DNA from: Vicia villosa
Lineage: Eukaryota; Streptophyta; Magnoliopsida; Fabales; Fabaceae
Assembly (NCBI RefSeq): GCF_029867415.1
Contig: NW_026705173.1
Span: 1-64,000, forward strand
Reading direction: 5' to 3'
DNA: 64,000 nt
Below the pieces are notes generated by a model that saw only the letters and a list, made by a program, of their open reading frames with translations, searched no databases and had not been told where the DNA came from. A program made the translations under genes and the position numbers. Shown here in pieces: positions 1-12,473 of the stretch. Within the stretch, counting starts at the first letter, position 1; every line of letters begins with the position of its first letter.

Positions 1-1526
1 GCACACCTGGAGAGATTGTACCATGAACAATTCTACATGGGTCAAACCAAGATAAGTCTGAAAGAATTGGCTAGCATCAAGAGGAAGTTCACGAAGCCTA
101 TAGATGATTACTTGAACAGGTTCTGTTTGTTGAAATCAAGATGCTTCACGGTTGTCCCAGAACATGAATTAGTCGAAATGACTGCGGGCAGTTTAGACTA
201 TTCAATCAGAAAGAAAACTAGATACCTAATACCTAAGGGATGTGGCCCAATTGGCATACAGGGTTCGACAAGTCGAACGATTAAAAGCAGAAAAGGCCAG
301 AGCAAATAAATTTACAAGAAAGAGAGGGTAGCATACATTGAAGCTGAAGACGTTGACGACGAATCTTTCAAAGATTCGTACAGCGTGGAAGAGGTCGAAA
401 TAGACCTAGCTGAATTGAAAGAAGCACCACCTTATTCTTGCAAATTGCTCACCCCTTCTAATGGAAAAAATCTAGTTGAGAATGACAAAAGCGATAGATT
501 TCCTAAGAAAACTTATACATTTGACGTCACTAAATGTGACGAAATATTTGATTTATTAGTAAAAAGATGGTCAGATGATAGTGCCTCCTAATTCCAAAAT
601 TCCTCCGTGTAGAACAACGGAAGAAGCGAGACTTTTTGTAAATATCATGGTTTTTTAGGCCATAAAACCTCACAATGTTTTTCTTTTCAGGGATCTAATT
701 CAGAATGCTATCAAGGATGGACGTTTGAAATTCGCTGATAAAACCAAGAATCATATGAAGGTTGACACAGACCCTTTGAATGTTGCTGACACTAACCTGT
801 GTGAACCACTTGACGTAAACATGGTGGAAGTGTCTGAAATCGATGTTGCTGAATCGGAGATGATTTCAACTAGAAAGCAGGCTTACTGAAAGCCTAAATG
901 ACAATACAATCTTCAATACTGATATTGAAGAATACTTTGATACAGAGATAACTGAAGATCTGAAAGGGAAAACTAGCGAGGCCATTGAAGACCTCAGGGC
1001 GAAACTTCAGCAGATACAGATTTCTGAAGCTCCTCCGGCAGTTGTTAACATGGTCAATGTTAGGCGGCCTTTGTCTGAAATAGAAGAACTAGAAAAGTGG
1101 CTGATAAGGGAGAAAGGTAAATATTGAAATCCCACCGAGAGGGGGAGAGTTTGAAGGATTATCTCTGGAATTGTCATGAGAAAAATGGTGGAAAAATGCT
1201 AATGTGCCCGAGGTGTTCGATTATGCTGAATCGAAGGGGTTCAAGCTAACTTTGAAAGGGCCTTACGAGGAGAGAATGGAACAACCCTAGAGAGGAGGAG
1301 AAACTATTGTGGAAGGTATACCCAAGGACTGAAGAAAGCTTAGTAGGTTTCTTGGTCAGATGTCACAAAGAAAAACACTGAGGTTGTATTGTGTCCCAGA
1401 TGTGGAGCAGTCTATGACGAACTACTAGCGCGATCATTCGAAAGAGTATATTTCTACATGGGTTCGAGAAACTCAGGGACTTCTTCCCAACATGTATGTG
1501 TTTGATAACTGGACCCTCATCGAAGA
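1..1526 (+). pseudogene. gag: Tat-type gag polyprotein, N-terminal part, decayed
   Basis: This is capsid-region coding sequence of the host Tat element. Positions 1-220 read as the conserved gag core (EQFYMGQ ... RKFTKPIDDYLNRF). Around 631-672 another frame gives a zinc-knuckle-like C-x2-H-x4-H-x4-C pattern (CKYHGFLGHKTSQC), followed by FRDLIQNAI-like sequence. Near 1390 a frame reads VVLCPRCGAVYDE, a second cysteine-pair motif. The reading frame changes several times and has many stops, so it cannot make protein. It runs off the left edge of the window and is cut at 1526 by the CACTA element; the matching continuation starts at 11185. Family call is confident, exact domain limits are not. 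Confidence 0.75.
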
Positions 1527-1544
1527 CACTACGCCAAATTTAAG

Positions 1545-1980
1545 TTTTAGCAGCACACCTACTAAAGCGCTTCTAGTAAAAAGCGCTGTTATAGGTTGCA
1601 CTAAAAACAAAATAAAAAAACACGCTAAAAAAGCGCTCTTAAAGGGGGGGGGGGGGGGTAATGAAAGCGCTTTTCAAAAGCGCTCTTATAGGGGGGGGGG
1701 GGGCTATGAAAGCGCTTTCTAAAAGCGCTCTTAAAGGGGGGGGGGGGGGGGTATGACAGCGCTTTTCAAAAGCGCTCGTTATAGGGGTCTTATAGTGGGG
1801 GATATGAAAGCGCTTTTGAAAGCGCTCTTAAAGGGGGGGGGGGGTTACAAAAGCGCTTTTTAAGAGAAAGCGCTGGCATAAGGGTGGGCCCTTCTAAAGC
1901 GCTTTTCAGAAGCGCCCTCGTAGGTGTTTTAAAATAAAACAAATTAAACTTGCCCCAATTAATTTCAGAAGCGCTTCTCA
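1545..1980. repeat. CACTA 5' subterminal AGCGCT inverted-repeat array with poly-G tracts
   Basis: About 15 copies of AGCGCT, itself a palindrome, occur here. Most sit in face-to-face pairs such as AAAGCGCTTTT-n-AAAAGCGCTCTT, so each pair can form a hairpin. Between pairs lie runs of 10-16 G. In known CACTA elements such repeats bind the element's TNPA-like protein; that role is inferred here by analogy. Confidence 0.85.
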
Positions 1981-3447
1981 GTATCTTTCTCTCTCTTCTC
2001 CTCGCGAACAAACACCCAGAATCCCTAAATCTCAGAATTCTTCCCTAAATCAATTTCAGTTCCTCCGTCCTCCGTCTCCGCCGCCGTTTCCGCCTCCGTC
2101 TCCGCCTCCGTTCGCCATTTCCCGCCTCCGTCCGTTCTCCGGTTCTCCCTCCGTTCTCCGTTCTCCCTGCATCCCTTTAGGTAATTTCTAAGTTTTATTG
2201 AATATGCTGTATGTGGGTTGCTATATGTTCTTATTCATACTGCTATATGTTTATGAATATGCTTATGAGAATTTGTTTGGAATTTTATATGGAACATTTA
2301 GAATCTTTAGAACTGACATTTAGAAACAACACTGACATTTGGAACAACACTGAGTTTTGGTGGAAAGATTGAGGAAATTCTGAAATTCTGGGGGAGTTTC
2401 ATAGTTATGGTGAATTGATGAAATTGGATGATCATGTTTTGTGTTGTTGTTTGGATAATCATGGTAGAATTAAGATTTAGTAAATCTTACATGTATGATT
2501 ATGAGTTTTGAATCTTCCTTATTAGTTTTTATGAGAGTTTAGGTGGTTTGAGTTGTGACATAAAACTAAGATTCAATGATGAATTGGTGTAAAATTAGAA
2601 GATGGGAAATATGGTGTTTTGATAGTTAAAACATGTGTATAACTTGTTCCATGAATGGTGATAGATCAAAATTAGGGAAATAATTAGGGGTCATTCTTAT
2701 GCCATAATATTGGCGTAGCTTTTTGGTTTGTTGGTTGTTGTGGTTTGTTGAATTGGAGTAAAATTAGAAGATGGAAATATGGTTGTTGTATCATTAAAAA
2801 AACCACTTTTAATGATACAAAGAAATTTATAAAAAAAAAACAAAAGCTATAACAAACGGTTGCTATAGTAAATAGAAAATTAAGAGTTGCATTTTAAACT
2901 TTTTGCTTCTTAGAGAAATAACACCCTCTTATTTTCCAAAAAATACTTGAATTCATCCTTTTAAAATGTTAAAACTTGACACTTTGTTTTCTTTAAAAAT
3001 GAATAATTTTATTGCATGCACTTTAGTTCATTTTAATAAAAAAATATGTATACATGTGTTTCTCTATTTATTTTTTTTGGTTACATGTGTTTCTCTATTT
3101 TTATTTATAATATAAGGAACATGTGTTTCTCTATTTTTTAGTTCAAATTTGCTTTCATAAAAAATGTTTGAATTTTAATATAAAAAGAAATTTCACTTTT
3201 TTAAATTTATAGTTTGTTATAGTTTGTTATTTTCTTCTTTTTAAATTTTAATATCAATTTAGTGTCTCTCAACCAATTTTTTTGGTTTGTGGACTTATAT
3301 TACCTTGAAATAAGGTAATGTCTTCTTTAAGAAATCAGGTATTCTGATTAGGTATTCTATTATGATGATAGCTATTTATTATCTTGACAGAATTCCTTAG
3401 TACCCTGATAGAGAAACCAAGAAGCATTTGTTTAGCTTAATTAAGTC
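1981..3447 (+). other. CACTA 5' leader/promoter region before the transposase, no coding sequence seen
   Basis: The left part (1981-2180) is pyrimidine-rich with repeated CTCCG/CCGCC units and looks like a plant 5' UTR. It is followed by AT-rich sequence (2180-3440) with no convincing reading frame, which could hold a long leader intron. A triplicated ATGTGTTTCTCTATTT-like segment lies near 3054-3137. Confidence 0.5.
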
Positions 3448-6400
3448 ATGGATAAGACATGGATGAGATCAAACCGATTGTCGAAAGAGTACGAGAAAGG
3501 GGGTATGGGGAATTCGTTGAGTTTGCGGTTAAGCACTCCGAAGACCCGCTTCGAATGCCGTGTCCTTGCTTGGGTTGCTGTTATGGGGATAAGGTTGACG
3601 GGAAACAGTTGGGATCCCATTTACTACGGTTTGGAATTGATAGAAGTTATACATGTTGGACAATGCATGGTGAGAAAAGTAACGGGAATGCTGGGTCGAG
3701 TTGTAATAGGAAGTATGCTTCAAACGACGATTGCACAGGACACATACGATTGCGATCGAGTCGAAGAGATTGCCAGAAGCGCTTGAAGAAGATCTTGCGG
3801 ATTGTCCCAAAATGTTTGAGAGGTTGGCAAAGCGATGCAGAGAAACCGTTGTATGATGGTTGTTCAAAATTCACAAGATTGTCTGCGGTGTTAAAGTTGT
3901 ACAACTTAAAGGCGGACAAAGGAATGGTCCGGATAAAAGTTTACACAGAGTTATTAGCCCTTATGAAAGATATGCTACCAGAGGATAATGTTCTTCCCAA
4001 TCGAACGTATGAAGCCAAAAAGATGTTGTCCTCTATTGGCATGAGCTATGATAAGATACATGCATGTCCAAACGATTGCGTTTTGTTTCGAAACGAGTAT
4101 GCAGCATTGAATGAGTGTCCTAAATGTGGTGCCCCTCGATATAAGAAAAAGTTTGTCTCCTGCTAAAGTCTTATTGGTATTTTCCTATAATTCCGAGATT
4201 TAGACGCATGTATCGTAGTGAGACCGATTCAAGACACTTGACTTGGCATGCAGATGAAAGAATTATTGATGGAATGTTGCGACATCCGGCAGACTCACCA
4301 CAATGGATGAAAGTTGATACTGATTATCCTGAATTTGGAAAAGAAGCAAGAAACCTTCGGTTGTCATTGTCTACTGATGGAATGAACCCGCATGGTATTC
4401 AAAGTATCTCGCATAGCACATGGCCTGTGATTCTTATGATCTATAACCTACCTCCGTGGCTATGTATGAAGCGTAAGTACATGATGTTATCAATGCTAAT
4501 TTCTGGGCCTAAACAACCAGGGAATGACATAGACGTATACTTGGCACCGTTAATCGAAGATTTAAAGTTTTTGTGGGACAACGGTGTGGAGGTTTACGAT
4601 GGGTATGGGAAGGAAAGTTTCAACTTGAGGGCGATGTTGTTTGGAACAATTAATGATTTTCCAGCATACGGAAATCTATCCGGGTACAGCAATAAAGGTC
4701 AAAAGGCGTGTCCCGTTTGTGAAGATGAAACCGATACGACACGATTGGATCTTTGTCAGAAGAATGTCTTTCTCGATCATCGTAGATTCTTAAATTCTAA
4801 TCATCACTACCGTGGGTGGAGAAAAGCATTCAACGGAAAGGCCGGACATGGTACAGCCCTGCCTTTTTTGTCAGGTGATCAAATTTTTGAAAAGGTGAAA
4901 GATGTGAGCACTCAGTTTGGCAAGCCTTTTGCACATTCACTTGTCAAGGGTGGGTGGAAGAAGAAGTCCATTTTTTTTGAACTTCCATATTGGAAGTCAT
5001 TGTACGTAAGACATTTCCTGGATGTTATGCATATTGAAAAAAATGTATTTGACAGCGTTATAGGTACGTTACTCAATATACCAGGAAAGTCTAAGGATGG
5101 CGTTAACATAAGGAATGACATGGTAAACATGGGGATGAGAACTGAATTGAGACCCGTGACGAAAGGAAGACGGACATATCTGCCACCTGCTGTTTACACT
5201 CTATCTAGAAAGGAGAAGAAAACATTGTGTAAGTTCCTCAGTGAAGTTAAAGTTCCAGAAGGCTACTCTTCAGATATTAGAAGACTTGTGTCCATGAAAG
5301 ACCTCAAGTTAAAGAGTTTGAAGACGCATGATTGTCATGTTATAATGGAACATTTTTTACCAATAGGTATACGTTCTATTCTGCCAGAAAAAGTAAGAAG
5401 CGCAATAACTAAGCTGTGTTTCTTCTTCAGGTCAATTTGCAGTAAGGTGGTCGATCCCGCGATCTTACCAACATTGCAAAAAGAGATAGTTGTTACTTTA
5501 TGTGATCTTGAAATGTATTTTCCTCCCTCGTTTTTTGACATAATGGTTCATCTAGTCGTTCATCTTGTGAAAGAGACACAATTGTGCGGACCAGCTTATA
5601 TGAGATGGATGTACCCTGCTGAACGTTATATGAAAATATTAAAAGGGTACGTGAAAAACAGAAGTCGACCGGAGGGTTGTATTGCCGAATGATACGTTGT
5701 TGAAGAAGCGGTTGAGTTTTGTACTGAATATCTGTCAAATGTTCAATCAATTGGACTCCCCAAATCTCATATTGTCGAAAAAAAAGAAGGAAAAAGGCTA
5801 ATTGGAAATAAAGTTGTGACAGTATCAATGGTCGAACGGGATCAAGCGCACTTGTATGTTCTGCACAATGAGATTGAGGTTGAGCCGTATGTTGAAATGC
5901 ACAAGGTTGTTCTCCGAGATTTAAATCCAAATAGAAATAAGAACTGGATAGTACGAGAGCACAATCGAAGTTTCATACCGTGGTTTAGGGATCATATTTA
6001 TTCAAAGTATCGTTCAGATCCTGCTTCAGTAACAGAAAGGTTGAGATGTTTAGCCTATGGTCCAACTGTAATTGTGCTTTCTTATAGCGCATACGCTATT
6101 AATGGATACACATTTTATACCAAAGAACAGGATGATAAAAGTACTATGCAAAATAGTGGTGTTACCTTGGTAGCTGAAGCAATGCACATATCAAGTGCGA
6201 ATGACTTAAATCCGAAATTTGCAAATTTGTCATATTTTGGGGTTATCGAGCGCATTTTGGTGTTTGATTACGCGAAGTTTCAGATTCCTGTATTTGGTTG
6301 CAAGTGGGTTGAAAATAATAGTGGCATACGAATGGATAAGTCAGGATTTTTGCAAGTGGATCTCAATAGGGTAGGGTACAAAGATGAGCCTTTCATTTTA

Positions 6401-6670
6401 GCCTCTCAAGCTAAACAAGTGTTCTATGTCAATGATCCGACAAGTACGAAATGGTCTATAGTGCTTTTATCTAACAAAATAGTAGATGAAAACATTGAAG
6501 ATCAAGGTGATATTGGTGTTGGCATTGAATCTTGTACAAGAAACGATCAAAATGAGAATGAATCTTGTACTAGAAATGATCATAATGAGGGTATTTGGAT
6601 CAATCCAACCGTCCGCGTTGTTAAGAGACGCGTAGAACACAATCCTACCAAGAAAAGAAAGAGACGTTAG
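3448..6670 (+). pseudogene. TNP2/TnpD-type CACTA transposase, frameshifted and with a premature stop
   Basis: This is the catalytic transposase of En/Spm-type elements. The N-terminus MDKTWM...LSKEYEKG starts at 3448, then a frame change in the G-rich run near 3500 leads into EFVEFAVKHSEDP and the cysteine motif CPCLGCC. The core with HLTWHADER (transposase_21 family) runs from 4208. Near 5350-5690 is a DUF4218-like stretch (ITKLCFFFRSICSK ... LVVHLVKE), and at 6230-6470 a DUF4216-like stretch (FGVIERILVFDY). The tail is basic (KKRKRR), possibly a nuclear signal. Damage: frame changes near 3500, 3740, 3830, 3940, 4150 and 4174 by my reading, and an in-frame TGA at 5690-5692 where CGA would fit. 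From 5693 the same frame is open to 6670. Confidence 0.9.
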
Positions 6671-7171
6671 TGATAAAGGTAATAGTATACATATTCCGAC
6701 TAATTTGTTTTATTCAATTTGTACCGATTGTTTTAATCAATAGTATAGTACTTATTCAATTTTGGTGCATATTCTCGTTTTGTACATAACTTTTGAACCA
6801 TGTATCCGTTTGTCGACTTCTTTACATGTAACTATACTATTTTGACGATTCCGGAGCTGCTCATGCACTTATATGTTCATTTCGGGACTGTTTTTTTTAT
6901 CGGTTTTGCTTCTGCCCGTAATCAAAAGTCGGGCTTAGGGTCTGAATTTCGGAAAACCGACTTTATTTTTGAGTCCGTGGGGACGTTTTACCATAGCCAT
7001 GTAAATTTCGTTCAATTCCGACAACTTTATTTTTTGACGCTTATTTTGATTTGTACCGATTTCGTTTCCGATTTACTTGTACATGCATGGTTTGACTTCC
7101 ATTTTACTTGTATAGATTGTTAGCTTATTAATAGTGTACTAATGTGCTTTAGTTTGTTTGATACAGGTTAA
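6671..7171 (+). other. Spacer between the two CACTA genes
   Basis: About 500 bases of AT-rich sequence between the transposase stop and the start codon at 7172. The 107-codon open frame at 6800-7123 is F/Y-rich, resembles nothing I know and is probably chance. The promoter of the second gene or a shared intron could lie here; no clear TATA box stood out. Confidence 0.4.
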
Positions 7172-9879
7172 ATGGCTCCGGATAGAGATGCTCCACCTGA
7201 AAACTCACAAGAAAGAGATGCTCAAGAAAGAGATGCCACGGATACAAATGCTCCACCTGATACTGAAGCAAAAGAAGTTGCACGAGGCATCACTATCATG
7301 AAGGGAATCGTTCGACATAGAGACCAAGGATTAGTATACCGATTGGAATGGAATTCTGATAAACAAGCAATTGGTCCTAATTCTGCAAAGTTGACAAGTT
7401 ATATTGGTACACTTGTTCGTATGCATATTCCGGTCTCCGTAGCTAAATGGAATCTGAAAAGCGAAGACTTGGATGCGAAAAAAAAAGCGATTTGGGACGA
7501 GCTTCAGGTATATATCATATATGGTTAATTGTTGTTATTATCTTGACGATAAATTGTTTAAATTACTTATACTAACACACTATGAGTATGTTTTTTTGCA
7601 GAGGACTTTTGAGATACCAGATGATCGTAGACGCTACATACTTGGTTTGGCCGGCAAAAGATATAGAGGGTGGAAAGCTTTTTTGACAAACACTTATCTT
7701 AAGGATAAAGATGGAAACTTTCTTGAAGAGGCACCGGGACGGCCAAAAAAGTATGAGATCTTCATTGGTGAAGAAGATTGGGCTAAGTTTGTAGAGCAAA
7801 GAGATGAAGATTTTCGGAAAAGGAGTGCCAAGAATAGTGCGAGAGCATCCAAACCCGCATATCCATACAAAAAAGGGCGTTTGGGATATGCACGCTTGGA
7901 GGATAAAATTGTAAGTAAATAGAAATGCGTTTTAATTAATTGTCTAAATGTGTTTTATTTGACGATTTTATCATTTGTGTCAATGCATAGTTAGAGGAGA
8001 CTAAAAGTGAGGAAACCTCACTTCCTGAACATGTGTTGTGGAGGGAAGCTCGTGTGGGCAAGGATCATGCTGTCGATCCCGAAGTTCAGAGAGTTTTTAC
8101 TGAATGTGTAAGTATAATACTGTGTCTTTAATTAAATCAAATGTTTTTTAATATATAAATAATTTTTTAATGTAAATGAATTACAGGAGACCTTGTCGCA
8201 ATCGGCATCCACCGGTGAGGGGAGCGTACTTAGTAGAGCACTAGATGCTCCTGAGTATCCCGGTCGGGTGAGGGGTAAGGGTCATGGTGTGACTCCAACC
8301 TCTTTTTACAAGAGTCCTAGGAGAAGAAATCCTTCAAATGAAGAAGTGTTGCAAAAGTTGGCGGAATTGCAAGCACAAGTCTCTGAATTGCAAAGAGATA
8401 AAGAGGCGTATATGAGAGAAAAGTGCAACACTTCATCGGTGAAAGAAACTAGTGATAAGGCTAGTATCAACTATCAAAGGAAATTTCCCGAGGTAATTAT
8501 AATTTTTTTTCCTTTTAAATTGTTCTATTTTATTAATGATAATGACTTTATATTTACTATTGGTTTAGGGCATTTCATCTTGCCAACTATACTTATCGGA
8601 ACCAAGTTATCGACTAGTTGGCAAGGGAAAAGTGCACAACACTTTGGGAGATTTACTTCACCATAGACCGCTCCCGGATGGACACCTGAAAGTATCGGTG
8701 GATGTTGTAGTAGATCATGATGCGATGCTACCGGTACCTGACATGGTCTCAGAGACGACATTGCTGCGAGATGCAATAGGATCATTTGTTGCATGGCCCT
8801 CGGAGCTCATTACCATTAGTGATGAGGTATATTGAAAACGATTATGAATCATTTAGTTTTCGAATGTCAATTCTAAACCGTTTATTAATTATTTTTTACA
8901 TTTTAATTTTAGACTGCTCCTATAAAACCCACAGTTAAGGGTAAAGGGATTTTACAGGAGGAGGAGTCCGTTGCATCACTAAAAGAGGTACATTTAAAGT
9001 GTTAATAATTAATCTGAATCTAAATCTGCATGATTTTATATTTTACCTAACTTATATGACTTTTAGGCATCCGCTCGAGAGTCACAACAAGTGACGCAGC
9101 AAGTTCGTACCGTACCACCCACTGGTCCTCCGAAGCCAGCGGGAAAAAAAGGCGGTGCTTTTGTGCCTCGGTACCGGTCGACGCTCGCAACAATGGTTGA
9201 TATGTCCGATTTGAAGGATGGTGCTTTACGTGAAATCGTTATGGATGAGAGTGTCTTCGGTATTGAATTCAAGTCACTTATTACACTTGATGACTTGGAG
9301 GAGATTTTTAAGCATGATCAACTAGGCGTCAATAACATGCACTCATACATCCGGTAATATTCCCTCATCCGATATATTATTTAATTAGTCCCACAATATA
9401 ATTTATTTACACATTTCAATGAAAATAATCTAATGTTTATTATGTTTTTATTTAAGGTTGTTGTATGACAGAGTGTTGCGCGGGACTCCGTTGTCTAACA
9501 AATTCCGTTTCGTGTCTTCCGCCCACTGCAGCGGAATGGCAATTGCTTTGGAACGGGAATCAGTTAGACAGCGATTAGTCGATAGATTCATGTCCACCGG
9601 CAATACAGAATGTCTGCATCTTTGGGCGTATAATACCCGACCAGTAGGGTTAGTTTCTCATTCTTTGTTCATCTAATCTCTGTTTCTTTTGTGTATAGCA
9701 AAATTTTCATATAACCTATTGTTTTTATTTATAGAGCACACTGGTTGCTGCTTGCTATCAACCCTATAAGGGAAGTCGTGTATTATCTGAATTCGGTAAA
9801 TGGTGAATGGACCAATTATCCGGCCATGAAGGACATCGTTGATTTGTAAGTGGGATCGTTCTAAATATATATTCGTGTA

Positions 9880-9911
<32 letters not shown>

Positions 9912-10419
9912 TACTTATTTGTGGGATTGATCTAAACATATGCTTTTATATATTTGTTAATTAGATCAATACAAGTGTTCCGAAGTCAACGGGACGCACA
10001 GGTATCCCGAACTAAATCTAGCAACATTACTTGGATCCAAGTGCAGGTACATTATTTTTCACAATGTTGCTTATAATATATTTATGCTACTTGATAAAAC
10101 AATGCACAACTATAGAATCTTATTTGTTTTTCTATGTAGTGTCCGCAACAGAAAAACAGTTACGATTGCGGATACTTTGTATTGAGGTTTATGAAAGAAA
10201 TCCTTCAGGCAAATCAATTAGAGATTCCGCTCACGGTATGAATTTATAACTTAAGATAATTTCATATAATTTATTACATTTAACTAAATGTATCATTCAT
10301 ATTTTGTTTTTGTTTTGTAGTACCTTGACGAATTCCGTGCCGCTGGATACCCGAAACTTAAGTTGGAAGAAATAAAAGAGGATTTGTGTCATTTTTATAT
10401 TAAGCGCTTTTTCATGTAG
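7172..10419 (+). CDS. CACTA second gene: Spm-like protein with C-terminal ULP1-like (C48) protease domain, 12 exons
   Basis: Twelve exons with GT/AG borders join without a stop: 7172-7507, 7602-7910, 7991-8107, 8187-8492, 8569-8826, 8913-8987, 9067-9353, 9457-9648, 9735-9845, 9965-10046, 10140-10235, 10321-10419. They sum to 2,268 nt, giving 755 residues. Residues 1-250 are the plant Ptta/En/Spm-like region (RRYILGLAGKRYRGWKAFLT), 300-335 a short coiled coil, 357-442 a DUF8039-like module (FVAWPSELI). Residues 625-755 are ULP1-like: His629 in AHWLL, Asn646 in YYLNSV, Gln695 and Cys701 in NSYDCGYF. Asn stands where the usual acid is Asp. ULP1 enzymes cut SUMO-type tags; whether this one is active is unknown. 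It may bind the subterminal repeats like TNPA. The exon model is by eye. Confidence 0.88.
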
Positions 10420-10669
10420 GATTTGTGTCGGATTGAAGTACTATAATATTATTGATGTTGTAATGATGTATATATATAATTTTGGATATTATAATGGTAT
10501 TATATTAGTATATATATATATATATATTGTCTTACTGATGGCTGAAATAATATCGTCGAAAATAAATTACAGGTCGAAAATATTACAGGCTGAAAACATA
10601 TTACAGGTCGAAAATATTACAGGTCGACTGGGAGGATTAAATTACAGGCTGCACATTAAAATACCTCAT
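10420..10669 (+). other. 3' untranslated region of the CACTA second gene
   Basis: AT-rich sequence with a (TA)n run at about 10507-10526, then a small tandem repeat of TACAGGTCGAAAATAT-type units (10555-10630). No coding signal. Confidence 0.45.
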
Positions 10670-11184
10670 TTAGCTACTAAAGCGCTTTTTAAAAAACGCT
10701 CTTAAAGACCCACATACTAAAGCGCTTCTTTTTAAAAGCGCTGCCAAAGATTAATAAAAAAGCAAAAAAAAAAAAAGCAACATACTAAAGCGCTTTTGTA
10801 AAAGCGCTCTTATAGGGGGGCTATCAGAGCGCTTTTTCGGGAAAAAGCGCTCTTAAAGCCCACCCTATAAGAGCGCTTTTACAAAAGCGCTTTAGTATGT
10901 TGCGTTTTTTTTTATTTTTTACTCTCACAGGGGGGCCTATCACAGCGCTTTTCTGGAAAAAGCGCACTTAAAGGGGGGCCTACCAGAGCGCTTTTTCCTG
11001 AAAAGCGCTCTTAAAGGGGGGCCTACAAGAGCGCTTTTTCCAAAAAAGCGCTCTTATAGGGGGGGCCTACCAGAGCGCTTTTAAAAGCGCTTTCGTAGCC
11101 TATGCCAGCGCTGGCTTTGGCAGCGCTTTAAAGCGCTGTTAAAGGCCAAAAAAAGCGCTTTTAAAAGCCTTGCGCGTTGTAGTG
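10670..11184. repeat. CACTA 3' subterminal AGCGCT inverted-repeat array
   Basis: About 20 AGCGCT palindromes in paired, hairpin-forming units separated by short GGGGGGCCTA-type spacers, matching the 5' array in motif and style. The last repeat ends about 20 bases before the terminal GTAGTG. Confidence 0.85.
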
Positions 11185-12473
11185 AGAGGCCTGACAGCCC
11201 CCACCCTAGAGCTCGAAGGGTCACATTCAAAATCTCTGCAGACATACCCAGGGATAGATGGATGCGAGTTGGTACCAGAACCAACAAATGGCGAAGTTGG
11301 GACCAAGGGGGAAGAACTGCAATGGCATATAGGAAGAAATTCCAGACCTCAAATCGAGAGATGTACAGGTTGGGGAATTACAAGGGCAAAAACCCTATGT
11401 CTAGGTCCCAATGGAGAAGACACCAGAGGATGAAGAAGGCCCAAAGGGAATGTAAACCAAAGGAGATTGGAGAGTCTAGTAGCAACCAAATCCCAACGTA
11501 GGGGACAACGACAAGTAAACCTCCAGTGGAACGCAAGTTGTTCGATTCTAAAAATGAGAAGGAAGAAGAAAAGATGCATTCCAGCCCTTGGAAAGAAGAC
11601 GATAGGATGACAAACAATTTCGACTCAGACGGAGTATCGTCTATAAACTTCAATTGCAATGTTGTGTCAGTACTCCCTCATGAGTTTAACCAAGAGACAT
11701 AAGCTGAAGACTGTGAGGAAGCTGATGCAGAAGAGATGGAAAGACACAGACCTGTGTGTTATTATGTGCTAAACAATGGGGCAGTCGAAGAGCAGAATGC
11801 TTTCTTCGAGAGGCTTGATGAAGGTATGAGAAACCATCTAAAACCACTCTACATAAGGGCTAAGATTGAAAATGTTGGCATTAACAAAGTCCTAGTAGAT
11901 GGGGGGGCAGCAGTGAACCTAATGCCCCACTACATGCTAAAGAGAATTGGCATGTTCGATACTGATATAAGGCCACATAACTTGGTCTTGTCTAACTATG
12001 AAGATAAGATAGGGCAAACTTTAGGAGTCATTCAAGTGAATTTAACTGTGGGTTCGGTCACAAGGCCAACGATGTTCATGGTGATACCAGCAAAGGCGAA
12101 TTACAATCTTTTGCTAGGAAGAGAGTGGATCCACGGAGTTGCTGCAGTGCCTTCGACAATGCATCAAAGATTAACCATTTGGAGGGAAGATGGTATAGTA
12201 GAAAACATTGAAGGTGATCAGAGTTACTACATGGCTGAAGTTAATCAAGTCAATAAGACCAGTTTCGACAGGAAATTGGCAAACATAGGGCCTTGCCATG
12301 TTGCGGAAGATATATACACCCCAAATAAGAATGCTTTATACTATTTGTCTTTACACCCAAATGGATTCCAATGGAATAGAGAAATAATGGACAGTCCAGA
12401 GGATACTGCACCAATGGAGCCTTTGACAACAATACGGCCAACAGGCTGGGATGACGACGTTGATGATGTCTGA
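11185..12473 (+). pseudogene. Tat gag C-terminal part and aspartic protease
   Basis: One frame is nearly continuous from 11262 to 12473, broken by TAG at 11499-11501 and TAA near 11699. It starts with YRKKFQTSNREMYRLGNYKGK and SRSQWRRHQRMKKAQ, the conserved tail of Tat gag. The protease lies at about 11860-12130: VDGGAAVNLMP is the Tat form of the catalytic D-S/T-G loop, here with Gly in place of the usual Ser/Thr, and LLLGREWI is the second conserved block. The frame ends at a TGA at 12471; RT continues one frame over from about 12470, so a small indel lies there. It directly follows the CACTA element and continues the gag of 1-1526. Confidence 0.85.

Larger units (their letters stand above)
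1527..11184 (+). mobile_element. CACTA (En/Spm-type) DNA transposon, 9,658 bp, complete ends
   Basis: The element starts CACTACGCC at 1527 and ends GTTGTAGTG at 11184, so the termini are inverted CACTAC. The 3-bp duplication AGA lies on both sides (1524-1526 and 11185-11187), as expected for CACTA elements, and gag sequence resumes directly after it. Both subterminal regions are packed with AGCGCT-centred inverted repeats. Inside are a TNP2-type transposase pseudogene and an intact-looking second gene with a ULP1-like domain, both on the plus strand. The inverted similarity beyond the first six bases is weak. Because the transposase is broken, this copy is probably non-autonomous but may still be mobile with help. 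Confidence 0.95.

Noticed and set aside
5493..5930. 145-codon minus-strand frame
   Set aside because: Shadow of the TNP2 transposase, which has family-wide motifs on the plus strand.
6800..7123. 107-codon frame between the two CACTA genes
   Set aside because: F/Y-rich with no known motif and AT-rich composition typical of a spacer.
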